This document shows, piece after piece, positions 1 through 6,454 of a stretch of 12,183 nt of DNA. Source of the DNA: Christensenella sp. UBA1260 (lineage in GTDB: Bacteria; Bacillota; Clostridia; Christensenellales; CAG-917); NCBI GenBank assembly GCA_002308155.1, contig DBVQ01000082.1, positions 1-12,183 on the forward strand. The letters run 5' to 3'. Every line of letters starts with the position of its first letter. Positions within the stretch are counted from its first letter, which is position 1. The position numbers and the translations under genes are program-made. A model generated the notes under the pieces. It had not been told where the DNA came from. It saw nothing but the letters and a program-made list of their open reading frames with translations, and searched no databases.

Positions 1-2
1 TC

Positions 3-182
3 GGTCTTGACTATGTGTCATGCTCACCATTCCGCGTTCCAATCGCAAGACTTGCTGCCGCACAAGCAAACATCAAGCACCCAAGAAGCCTCTCCGGTAA
101 AGTTGAAAAAGCCGGCGAATCTCTTGCAAAGGGTTTGAACAAGCTCGGCGACAAAATCAAGAAGTCCCTTAAAAAGAACTAA
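3..182 (+). CDS. ppdK: pyruvate phosphate dikinase, C-terminal fragment
   Basis: Partial gene: only the last 59 codons are in the window, in the frame beginning at base 3 and ending with TAA at 180-182. The peptide contains [17 protein letters not shown], the near-invariant end of pyruvate phosphate dikinase, which interconverts pyruvate, ATP and phosphate with PEP, AMP and pyrophosphate in the cytoplasm. The family usually stops within a few residues of LAAAQA. Here about 37 more residues follow, with ten Lys and one Arg against three acidic residues, ending in a Lys-rich stretch that could form a basic amphipathic helix ([20 protein letters not shown] and onward). The extension is seen directly; its function is unknown. 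A terminator begins 20 bases after the stop, so this is the end of its transcript. The identification rests on a short but very characteristic motif. Confidence 0.88.
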
Positions 183-201
183 TCATTGAATCCTTCTTAA
201 C

Positions 202-233
202 AATAGCCTCGCTTTTGCGGGGCTATTTATTTT
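202..233 (+). terminator. Rho-independent terminator after ppdK
   Basis: An 11-bp stem, AATAGCCTCGC (202-212) pairing with GCGGGGCTATT (217-227), closes a TTTT loop with one T-G wobble. A T-rich run (TATTTT) follows. It lies 20 bases after the ppdK stop and upstream of the next promoter, so it separates the two units. Confidence 0.88.
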
Positions 234-251
234 GCCAAGAAACCTTAAAAG

Positions 252-273
252 TTGTATATAATCATATATACAA
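252..273. promoter_or_regulatory. perfect inverted repeat upstream of the lipid-kinase promoter (candidate operator)
   Basis: Arms TTGTATATA (252-260) and TATATACAA (265-273) are exact reverse complements around the 4-base spacer ATCA. The repeat ends 11 bases before the -35 box at 285. It contains GTATATAATC (254-263), which recurs exactly at 306-315 over the -10 box. It could be a dimeric regulator site or an AT-rich upstream element; TATAAT at 257-262 could also be a second -10, with TTGCCA (232-237) as a poor -35 at 19 bases. AT-rich palindromes arise easily by chance, so function is only a possibility. Confidence 0.4.
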
Positions 274-284
274 TGGTTTTTTGT

Positions 285-314
285 TTGACAGAAACCGTAC
301 AAAACGTATATAAT
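285..314 (+). promoter_or_regulatory. sigma-70-type promoter for the lipid-kinase gene
   Basis: A consensus -35 TTGACA (285-290) and consensus -10 TATAAT (309-314) are separated by 18 bases. The predicted transcription start is near 321, only about 11 bases before the ATG at 332, so the leader would be very short. This also argues against translation starting at the in-frame TTG at 320. Confidence 0.85.
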
Positions 315-331
315 CTCTGTTGGTAAGGGCA

Positions 332-1246
332 ATGGAGAAAACTTTGGACAAGTGTTTACTCGTTATAAATAGAAGCTGCGGCAACTTTGAAAAGTTTGAC
401 AAGAAAATTGTTGAACAAGTTTTGGACGGTGAGTATTCCGTCGATTTTGCCGATATTGACGACGATTATCCCGCAAGAATACAAGAGGAAGATTTCAAGG
501 CTGTGGCCATACTTGGCGGCGACGGCACTTTAAACTCTGTCCTAAACAAGATCAAAGGGCTTGATGTCAAAGTCTTCTATTTGCCTTATGGGACGCTCAA
601 CGAGAAGTCCCACACTCTTGACGGAGCAGACAGCTCAGGCGAGATTTTGGTGGGTACAGTGGGCGGACACGTGTTCACATACGTTGCGGCGTGCGGCACG
701 TTCACACCAATCGGCTACACCGCCGAAGTTGAGCGCAAAAAGAAACTCAAATCTTTTGCGTATCTCCTTGAAGTTTTGAAGGAATACAAGGTCCACAACA
801 TAGGCGCAAAGCTTTCAATCGACGGCAAAATCGTTGAAGGGAAGTACACGCTCATTATGGTTTTGAAGTCTCCTCGTTGCTTCAAGTTCCGTTTCAATCA
901 TTTGTACAGCCCGTCCAAGAGCACAGGACATATACTTCTCATAAAGTCGCCGGGCAAGAATAACTTCTGGAACAAGATTAGAATATTCTTCCCATTTTTC
1001 CGCGCATTCTTCATTGGGTTCAGAAAAGAGGTCAATAGAAAGAACTTTATGTTCAAAGAGTTCAACAAGGTCAGATTGCACCTTGAAGAGCCAACCGATT
1101 TTGATATTGACGGCGAAAAGAAGACGCTTGAAGGCGACAATACGTTTAGAGTGAAAAAGCTTCCGCATGACTTTATTGTGTGCAATACGCGCAAGGCGAG
1201 AAGGCTCGCAAAAAAGAAAGAGAAGTATCTTAAAAAGGCATTATAA
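332..1246 (+). CDS. diacylglycerol/lipid kinase family protein
   Basis: A 304-residue cytoplasmic or membrane-associated protein of the DAGK catalytic (DgkB/YegS/LCB5-like) family, whose members phosphorylate lipid alcohols such as diacylglycerol with ATP. The N-terminus LLVINRSCGN matches the family's first strand and N-P-x-S-G-like turn. The nucleotide-binding motif GGDGTLN is at residues 62-68, and the C-terminal DGE motif that closes the fold is at 260-262. The second motif, normally P-x-G-T-x-N-D-F/L-A, reads LPYGTLNEKSHTL (84-96), so the usual Asp is Glu and the following positions are diverged; substrate or activity may be atypical. ATG 332 is preferred over TTG 320 because the promoter places the transcript start near 321. 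AAGGG lies just before the ATG at short spacing. The gene is monocistronic between two terminators. Its lipid substrate, and any link to the carrier lipid of the adjacent glycan locus, cannot be read from the sequence. Confidence 0.82.
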   Translation: MEKTLDKCLLVINRSCGNFEKFDKKIVEQVLDGEYSVDFADIDDDYPARIQEEDFKAVAILGGDGTLNSVLNKIKGLDVKVFYLPYGTLNEKSHTLDGADSSGEILVGTVGGHVFTYVAACGTFTPIGYTAEVERKKKLKSFAYLLEVLKEYKVHNIGAKLSIDGKIVEGKYTLIMVLKSPRCFKFRFNHLYSPSKSTGHILLIKSPGKNNFWNKIRIFFPFFRAFFIGFRKEVNRKNFMFKEFNKVRLHLEEPTDFDIDGEKKTLEGDNTFRVKKLPHDFIVCNTRKARRLAKKKEKYLKKAL

Positions 1247-1275
1247 AAAACAAGCACCCAGTAGGGTGCTTTTTT
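1245..1275. terminator. bidirectional terminator between convergent genes
   Basis: An 8-bp perfect stem, AAGCACCC (1252-1259) with GGGTGCTT (1264-1271), encloses AGTA. It has a T run on the plus strand (to 1275) and an A run at 1245-1250 that is a T run on the minus strand. It can end both the lipid-kinase transcript and the minus-strand polysaccharide operon, whose last stop is at 1295. Confidence 0.9.
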
Positions 1276-1294
1276 AATAGACATAAAACATTTA

Positions 1295-1972
1295 TTATTT
1301 TTTTCTTGTTGATGGTGCCGCAGTTTCTTTTGCCATATCGTTTTCCTCTCGGATATAGCTGACAACCATGCGACGCATATTCTTTTCTGACACGTGGCGG
1401 ATGAATCTGTCTTCGCCACCCAGCAACACCAAAACCGTTTTGAACAGGATTTCCGCATCAAGTTTAAGTGAGCGAGTCTTTGCGTATTCCACGTCGTAAT
1501 AACTGCGCTCTTTTGAAGAAAGATGCCCGTTGCCTCTGACTTGCGCAAGGCCGCTCATTCCGGGCCTTACATCAAACTTTTGGAGCTCCCACGGCTCGTA
1601 GTGTTCAAGATATTCAACCTTGAGCGGACGCGGTCCAATAAGGCTCATATCGCCTCTGAGTACGTTGAAGAGCTGCAAAAACTCGTCAATTTTGAAGCGC
1701 CTTATCCATTTGCCCACGCGCGTCAAATTGGCGTTGTCGTTTCTTATGACAGGGTGGTTGATGTCAAATGGCACGTCTATTGTCTTCATGGTGCGGAACT
1801 TGTACATTTTGAAAATCTTTTGATTTTTGCCCACGCGCTCTTGTTTGAAGATGACCGGACCGCGGCTGTCAATTGCAACCAAAAGCCCCACAAAAATAAA
1901 AAGAGGGAATAATATAATTATTCCAAAAAACGCAATAATAAAATCGCAAACGGCTTTGAAAACTCTATACAT
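1295..1972 (-). CDS. polyprenyl-phosphate phosphoglycosyl transferase (bacterial sugar transferase, short PglC/EpsL-type)
   Basis: This 225-residue protein belongs to the bacterial sugar transferase (monotopic phosphoglycosyl transferase) family. The family transfers a sugar-1-phosphate from a UDP-sugar to polyprenyl phosphate at the inner leaflet, the first committed step of glycan assembly. A single hydrophobic re-entrant segment spans residues about 10-33. Then come the family motifs RVGKNQKIFKMYKFRTM (46-62), the catalytic Asp-Glu pair D96-E97 in KIDEFLQL, GDMSLIGPRP (107-116) and VRPGMSGLAQVRG (135-147). The usual DELPQL reads DEFLQL here, a mild deviation. It is the short form without the N-terminal multi-helix domain of WcaJ. 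The ATG lies inside the 3' end of the upstream gene (8-base overlap), with a strong GGAGG ribosome site five to six bases upstream, so translation is probably coupled. The last 25 residues are polar and basic. Which sugar it transfers cannot be told. Confidence 0.93.
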   Translation of the reverse strand: MYRVFKAVCDFIIAFFGIIILFPLFIFVGLLVAIDSRGPVIFKQERVGKNQKIFKMYKFRTMKTIDVPFDINHPVIRNDNANLTRVGKWIRRFKIDEFLQLFNVLRGDMSLIGPRPLKVEYLEHYEPWELQKFDVRPGMSGLAQVRGNGHLSSKERSYYDVEYAKTRSLKLDAEILFKTVLVLLGGEDRFIRHVSEKNMRRMVVSYIREENDMAKETAAPSTRKK

Positions 1973-3497
1973 TTTTCGCCTCCGCTTGCTGGTTGTCTTG
2001 GACAGGTTCTACGGGTGCTACATCAAGTTGAGGTGCTTCCTCTTTTGGCTCGCTTTCATCAATATTTTGACGCTCGTCCAAGGCGTATTCCTCTTTCATT
2101 AGGGCATCCGGCAAAAGTGTTTGCTCTTTGTGATGACGTTCAACCACTGCAAACATAACGAACACTATCATCATTGTGGGGAGCGGAACAAACGTGCCCG
2201 TGTCTATCAACGAGTAGAGTTCAAATCCCAAAAGAGACAGGAAAGAGAAGAGCACAAATGTGTCTTTGAACAAGTTTTTGAAAATGACTTTTGCACGCTT
2301 TAAATAGTTCCAGCCATAAGCCAAAACGCCGACAAGTCCCATGCTTCCGATAATTTGGAAGAAAGTGGAGTGGAACCAGTAGAACACGATTTCTTCCACG
2401 TGGTTCTCATAATCCGGTCCATCATAGCCAGCGCCCACACCAAAGATAGGATGTGCAGCAAATTGATGGAGTGCATCTTTGTAGAGGAGTACTCGGCTGC
2501 TTGATGACAAACCATCTTCAAATATGTGGTCAAGCATGACTTTGATCTTTTCATAAGTGAATGCAAAAGCTGTCAAAGCAATGATGACAACACATACAAC
2601 GATGATCAGACTTTCGGATTTGTTTTTGGATTTCAAAATTGTTGCAATAGCAACAATAGGGGCAGTAATTGCCGCAAACAAGAGACCGCCACGTGAATAT
2701 GTTGTCACTATGCCCAAATAATGGATTATGCCGATAAGAATATAAAGTGTGGGGTGTTCCTTTTTTGTTGCCAAATAGAAGCACATAGGCGCGGACAACA
2801 ACAAAAGCGTTGCAACGTTGTTGTCAATGCCCCAACCAAGGTCAATCCACTCGGCTGATGAATGGCTGAAAAATGAAACGCCGGATCTGATATAATAGGT
2901 TATCATTTCGCCAACGAGGATCAAGCCCATCCACATAAATATCTTTGCAATATATGTTGACGTTTCGCCGTATGGAGTGCCTCTCATATAGTTTGTCCAT
3001 GCAAAGTATATGAAAAATACGCCAATGCCAAGCAACAGTGAATAGGTGAGAGCTCCTGTCCATCTCGCAAGCGAGATGCAAGTGCATCCGCCAATGAGCA
3101 ACGCAATTGAAACAAAGATTTGAGACAACCCAAGTTCACCCAAAGAAAAACGCTTTGGATGATAGAATATCAAATGGAAACCAATTGCAAGGATAAGCGG
3201 AGCAAGACACGGCAGATATGGATAATACACCGATAAATCCGAGGAGTCTGAGATGCAAAATGCTACGTAAAAAAGAATAGGGATGAGCGGCTTTATGTCA
3301 TCCATGATGACGAGAAGGATTGTCGCAAAAACGATGATAGACAAAAACCCGATAAGCATAATCCCGCTTATCCAAGATGCGAGTATCAACGCGGCAAGTA
3401 CGCCAAGATACAGGTCGGAATAGAAAAACTTTGTTATCCACTTCGGCGTTTTGTCAAACGCATTTAAAAGTGTTGTTTTGAATCCTTTTGCGCTCAT
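1965..3497 (-). CDS. O-antigen ligase/polymerase-like membrane protein (Wzy/WaaL superfamily)
   Basis: A 510-residue protein with about ten to twelve hydrophobic segments between residues 27 and 452. It has the signature of the O-antigen ligase (Wzy_C) family: TYSRGG (266-271), then a long extracytoplasmic stretch containing SSSRVLLYKDAL (332-343), HPIFGVGAGYDG (349-360) and FHSTFFQIIGSMGLVG (375-390). R269, R335 and H376 are candidates for the conserved Arg and His residues of WaaL-type enzymes. Such proteins join polyprenyl-linked glycans, either polymerising repeat units (Wzy) or transferring glycan to an acceptor (WaaL); sequence alone does not separate these. A tail of about 55 residues (456-510), rich in Glu, Asp, Pro and Gln, follows the last membrane span and is probably cytoplasmic. 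It is first in its operon, ahead of the phosphoglycosyl transferase. No clear Shine-Dalgarno sequence precedes ATG 3497. Confidence 0.88.
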   Translation of the reverse strand: MSAKGFKTTLLNAFDKTPKWITKFFYSDLYLGVLAALILASWISGIMLIGFLSIIVFATILLVIMDDIKPLIPILFYVAFCISDSSDLSVYYPYLPCLAPLILAIGFHLIFYHPKRFSLGELGLSQIFVSIALLIGGCTCISLARWTGALTYSLLLGIGVFFIYFAWTNYMRGTPYGETSTYIAKIFMWMGLILVGEMITYYIRSGVSFFSHSSAEWIDLGWGIDNNVATLLLLSAPMCFYLATKKEHPTLYILIGIIHYLGIVTTYSRGGLLFAAITAPIVAIATILKSKNKSESLIIVVCVVIIALTAFAFTYEKIKVMLDHIFEDGLSSSSRVLLYKDALHQFAAHPIFGVGAGYDGPDYENHVEEIVFYWFHSTFFQIIGSMGLVGVLAYGWNYLKRAKVIFKNLFKDTFVLFSFLSLLGFELYSLIDTGTFVPLPTMMIVFVMFAVVERHHKEQTLLPDALMKEEYALDERQNIDESEPKEEAPQLDVAPVEPVQDNQQAEAKNV

Positions 3498-3529
3498 TTG
3501 TATTTATATTATTCTTAGAGATTTTAAAC

Positions 3530-3558
3530 ATTATATCATAGGCGCAGAAATAAATCAA
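3530..3558 (-). promoter_or_regulatory. minus-strand promoter for the polymerase/transferase operon
   Basis: Read on the minus strand: -35 TTGATT (3558-3553), 17-base spacer, consensus -10 TATAAT (3535-3530), preceded by TGA, giving an extended -10. The predicted start near 3523 leaves a leader of about 25 bases to ATG 3497, with no good ribosome site in it. Confidence 0.72.
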
Positions 3559-3606
3559 TTTTTATTATAACTTTTAAAACCTATATATTCCTTAAGATTA
3601 CATAAA

Positions 3607-3636
3607 TTGACATATAAAGTATATATATGATAAAAT
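3607..3636 (+). promoter_or_regulatory. plus-strand promoter for the ABC exporter/galactofuranose operon
   Basis: Consensus -35 TTGACA (3607-3612), an 18-base spacer ending in TGA (3628-3630), and -10 TAAAAT (3631-3636) form an extended -10 promoter. The start would be near 3643, leaving a leader of about 60 bases. That leader holds a weak imperfect hairpin (TTTT-ACAC and GTGT-AAAA, 3664-3691) and no clear Shine-Dalgarno sequence before ATG 3705. The minus-strand promoter lies back to back, with about 48 bases between the two -35 boxes. Confidence 0.72.
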
Positions 3637-3704
3637 AAAACATATGATTTTGCTATTTGCGCGTTTTAAACACATAATAAACGTGTCAAAACATAGATAA
3701 TCGC

Positions 3705-4523
3705 ATGGCACAAAATACGCTGACAGGAAAACAAATAAAAGCCAACGGGCTACAATTCAAAAAATCCATGGTCATAATGTGGACTATGGTGAAGAAGAAT
3801 GTCAAGAACCAATATCGTAGATCGGTGTTGGGCATTTTTTGGACTGTTCTCAATCCTCTTCTCACCATGCTCGTTATGGCTTTTGTTTTTTCAAATATCT
3901 TTGGGCGCGGCGATATAAACATGGATTATCCGGTCTATGTGCTTTCGGGCAACATAGTTTTTGGCCTTATGAGAACTGCAACAGTCACATCTCTTCCTTG
4001 TATGGTCAACAACTATGACTTGCTCACAAAGACGCGTGTGCCGTATTTTGTTTTTCCGGCTTCAAACGTAGTTTCATCGCTTGTGAACTTTGGATTTTCT
4101 CTCATTGCACTCATTATCGTCATGCTTATTCGTATACCTGCGGGTGTTGAGTTCCATTGGACACTTCTTATGATAATTGTTTGGTTGCCATCGATATTCC
4201 TGTTTTCTTTGGGAATATCCCTTGCGCTTTGTTCAATCTACGTGAGATTTAGAGATATAAAACATTTTTATAATGTTTTCCTTACACTTTGGATGTATTT
4301 GACGCCTGTTTTTTATGCGCCATCACTCCTCAACAGCACAGTACGCAAAGTGCTTTTTGTCAACCCAATGTATCATTACCTTGACTATTTCAGAAGTTTG
4401 ATAATCGGTGTTGTCCCAAGTTGGCAAACCCATGTGCTTGTATATGCAATAGGCATTGTGACAATGCTTCTTGGCTGGCTTGTGTTTAAGTCTCAACGCA
4501 AATCGTTTATTATCTATATTTAG
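3705..4523 (+). CDS. ABC-2 type polysaccharide export permease (Wzm/TagG-like)
   Basis: A 272-residue membrane subunit of an ABC exporter of the Wzm/TagG/KpsM type. With the ATPase encoded next, it moves polyprenyl-linked glycan or teichoic acid polymers across the membrane. The N-terminal ~30 residues are cytoplasmic and basic, with a short amphipathic stretch leading to VKKNVKNQYRRSVLGIFWTV (about residues 29-48), the typical ABC-2 entry into the first span. Six hydrophobic segments follow. The motif near YVRFRDIKHF, then LWMYLTPVFYAPSLL and NPMYHYLDYFRSLI, are family hallmarks. Length is normal for Wzm (about 260-280). ATG 3705 is the only reasonable start, but it lacks a clear ribosome site. 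The gap to the ATPase gene is seven bases. The cargo is inferred from glf and the GlfT2-like gene downstream. Confidence 0.92.
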   Translation: MAQNTLTGKQIKANGLQFKKSMVIMWTMVKKNVKNQYRRSVLGIFWTVLNPLLTMLVMAFVFSNIFGRGDINMDYPVYVLSGNIVFGLMRTATVTSLPCMVNNYDLLTKTRVPYFVFPASNVVSSLVNFGFSLIALIIVMLIRIPAGVEFHWTLLMIIVWLPSIFLFSLGISLALCSIYVRFRDIKHFYNVFLTLWMYLTPVFYAPSLLNSTVRKVLFVNPMYHYLDYFRSLIIGVVPSWQTHVLVYAIGIVTMLLGWLVFKSQRKSFIIYI

Positions 4524-4530
4524 GGTGCTT

Positions 4531-5328
4531 ATGGAAGACAAGATTGTTTTGCCTGAACAAAATATAACGTTGCCGTTTGAAGAGGACGACAATTTGTTGG
4601 TCGATGTGCACGACGTATCGATCAAGTTTCGTATGCCCACTGAAAGAATTGACAACCTGAAAGAATATGCAATCAAGTTTTTGAAGCACCAAATAAAGTA
4701 CAATGATTTTTGGGCAGTCAAAAACGTCAGTTTGCAGGTTAAGAGAGGAGAGAGCCTTGCGCTCATTGGCAGAAACGGTGCGGGCAAATCCACACTTCTT
4801 CGTATGATTGCCGGCATACTTGAACCGACGGAAGGGTACATTGAAACAAAAGGTAATATGGTTCCACTATTGAAACTCGGTGCAGGTTTTGACATGGATG
4901 CTACAGGGCGTGAAAATATCTTTTTGAACGGTGCAATGCTTGGCTTCAGCAAAAAGGAAATGATGAAGAAGTACGACAGCATCGTCGAGTTTTCGGAACT
5001 TCAAAAGTTTATGAATGTTCCTCTTAAAAACTATTCGCAAGGTATGCTTTCTCGTCTTGGTTTTTCAATTGCTGTTGACGTGCATCCAGACGTTTTGCTC
5101 GTTGACGAGATTTTGGGCGTTGGCGATGTGCCATTCAACAGAAAGTGTTCCAAGAAGATTCATGAATTAAAAGACGAAGGAGCAACGTTTATTGTTGTCT
5201 CTCACAGCATGGCGGCAGTGAAAGATCTTTGCAACAACGCTATATGGCTAAAAGACGGCTCTATAAATATGACAGGTACGGTTGACGATGTTGTCGCCGC
5301 ATACCTCAAAGAGTGTAACAGTTTGTAA
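4531..5328 (+). CDS. polysaccharide ABC exporter ATP-binding protein (Wzt/TagH-like, no C-terminal carbohydrate-binding domain)
   Basis: A 265-residue ATPase that powers the permease encoded just upstream. Walker A is GRNGAGKST (80-88), the signature loop is YSQGM (168-172) in NYSQGMLSRLGFSIA, Walker B is DVLLVDE (187-193), and the switch His is H225. The N-terminal ~55 residues carry the VHDVSIKFRM-type extension typical of Wzt/TagH. The protein ends soon after the nucleotide-binding domain (VAAYLKECNSL). It therefore lacks the extra domain with which some Wzt proteins recognise a capped chain end, and chain length is probably not controlled by that route. Start ATG 4531 is chosen over an in-frame ATG at 4471 because AGGG, overlapping the upstream stop, lies five bases before it and 4471 is inside the permease gene. 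Confidence 0.93.
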   Translation: MEDKIVLPEQNITLPFEEDDNLLVDVHDVSIKFRMPTERIDNLKEYAIKFLKHQIKYNDFWAVKNVSLQVKRGESLALIGRNGAGKSTLLRMIAGILEPTEGYIETKGNMVPLLKLGAGFDMDATGRENIFLNGAMLGFSKKEMMKKYDSIVEFSELQKFMNVPLKNYSQGMLSRLGFSIAVDVHPDVLLVDEILGVGDVPFNRKCSKKIHELKDEGATFIVVSHSMAAVKDLCNNAIWLKDGSINMTGTVDDVVAAYLKECNSL

Positions 5329-5329
5329 T

Positions 5330-6454
5330 ATGGTTTTAAACATTTCAAAAAAATATGATTATCTTGTTGTGGGCGCGGGGCTTTTTGGCTCGGCGTTTGC
5401 ACGTATTATGACGGACAAGGGGAAATCCTGTCTTGTCATAGACAAGAGGGATCATATTGCCGGAAACGCGCACACAAAATGCGTGGATGGTATAAATGTG
5501 CATGAATATGGCGCGCATATTTTCCACACGTCAAATGATGATGTTTGGGAGTTTGTAAATCGGTTTGCCAAGTTTAATGGTTTTGTCAATTCTCCATTGG
5601 CATATTATAAGGGCAGATATTATCATTTGCCGTTTAATATGAATACTTTCCATGAGCTGTGGGGAGTGAATACAGCTGAAGAAGCAAAAGCCAAAATTGC
5701 AGAGCAAAGGCTTGACGTGGACGAGCCAAAAAACCTTGAAGAACAGGCACTTAAACTCGTTGGCAAAGATGTTTATGAAACACTTGTCAAGGGTTATACC
5801 GAAAAACAGTGGGGCAGAGATTGCAAGGAATTGCCATCATTTATTATCAAAAGATTGCCATTAAGATTTGAGTTTGACAACAACTATTTCAATGATAAAT
5901 ATCAAGGTATTCCTGTCGGCGGCTATACAAAAATGGTTGAAAATATGCTTGCTGGCATTGATGTAAAACTGGGTGTTGATTTTGCGGAAATCAAAGCTGA
6001 TCAACTCAAAATTGCAACAAAAACAGTCTATACCGGTGCAATTGATGAGTATTTTGATTTTTGTCTTGGACATTTGGAATACAGAACTTTGCGCTTTGAA
6101 ACCGAGCGTGTTGAACAAAAAGATTATCAAAACTCAGCGGTTGTAAACTATACGGAACGCGAAATACCTTTCACAAGAATTATAGACCACAAGAGGTTTG
6201 AGTTTGGCGAACAGGAATATAGCATAATAACAAGAGAATATCCTTCTGAGTGGAAAGAGGGTATGGAACCATATTATCCGGTAAACGATGCACGAAACAG
6301 TGAACTCGCTCTCAAATATGCCTGCCTTGCAAAAGAGCAAAACGATATTTTGTTTGGTGGACGACTTGGAACATACAGTTATCTTGATATGGATAAGGTG
6401 ATTGCTTCGGCAATGGAACTTGCAGGAAAGGAGTCAAATGACAAAGCTTTATGA
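5330..6454 (+). CDS. glf: UDP-galactopyranose mutase
   Basis: A 374-residue flavoenzyme that converts UDP-galactopyranose to UDP-galactofuranose in the cytoplasm, the donor for galactofuranose-containing glycans. The FAD-binding Rossmann motif GAGLFGS is at residues 15-21, followed by VIDKRDHIAGNAHT. Further hallmarks are HEYGAHIFHTSNDDVWEFVN, the substrate-side GYTEKQWGRDCKELP, IPVGGYTKMVENML and the C-terminal GGRLGTYSYLDMD, whose R345 corresponds to a conserved substrate-phosphate arginine. Length is normal for bacterial Glf. The start lies one base after the stop of the ATPase gene and has no strong ribosome site, so re-initiation after that gene is likely. The 3' end overlaps the next gene by 17 bases. 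It ends in TGA, showing that TGA is a stop in this organism. Confidence 0.97.
   Translation: MVLNISKKYDYLVVGAGLFGSAFARIMTDKGKSCLVIDKRDHIAGNAHTKCVDGINVHEYGAHIFHTSNDDVWEFVNRFAKFNGFVNSPLAYYKGRYYHLPFNMNTFHELWGVNTAEEAKAKIAEQRLDVDEPKNLEEQALKLVGKDVYETLVKGYTEKQWGRDCKELPSFIIKRLPLRFEFDNNYFNDKYQGIPVGGYTKMVENMLAGIDVKLGVDFAEIKADQLKIATKTVYTGAIDEYFDFCLGHLEYRTLRFETERVEQKDYQNSAVVNYTEREIPFTRIIDHKRFEFGEQEYSIITREYPSEWKEGMEPYYPVNDARNSELALKYACLAKEQNDILFGGRLGTYSYLDMDKVIASAMELAGKESNDKAL

Noticed and set aside
320..331. TTG start adding four residues to the lipid-kinase protein
   Set aside because: The predicted transcription start is near 321, so this TTG would not be in the transcript; ATG 332 fits the family N-terminus.
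898..1548. 216-codon minus-strand frame crossing the terminator at 1245-1275
   Set aside because: It spans the bidirectional terminator and overlaps two well-supported genes; its composition is not protein-like.
3611..3629. Imperfect palindrome CATATA...TATATG in the divergent promoter region
   Set aside because: Short, AT-only and overlapping the promoter spacer; expected by chance in such sequence.
4471..4530. Upstream ATG for the ABC ATPase adding 20 residues
   Set aside because: It lies inside the permease gene; ATG 4531 has a proper ribosome site and matches the family start.
4323..4982. 219-codon minus-strand frame over the ABC permease/ATPase junction
   Set aside because: The plus strand encodes clear Walker motifs and ABC-2 signatures here; the antisense frame has no family features or ribosome site.
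6452..6454. Possible use of TGA as Trp (Mollicutes code)
   Set aside because: TGA ends glf at the expected family length and the proteins' Trp residues are encoded by TGG.
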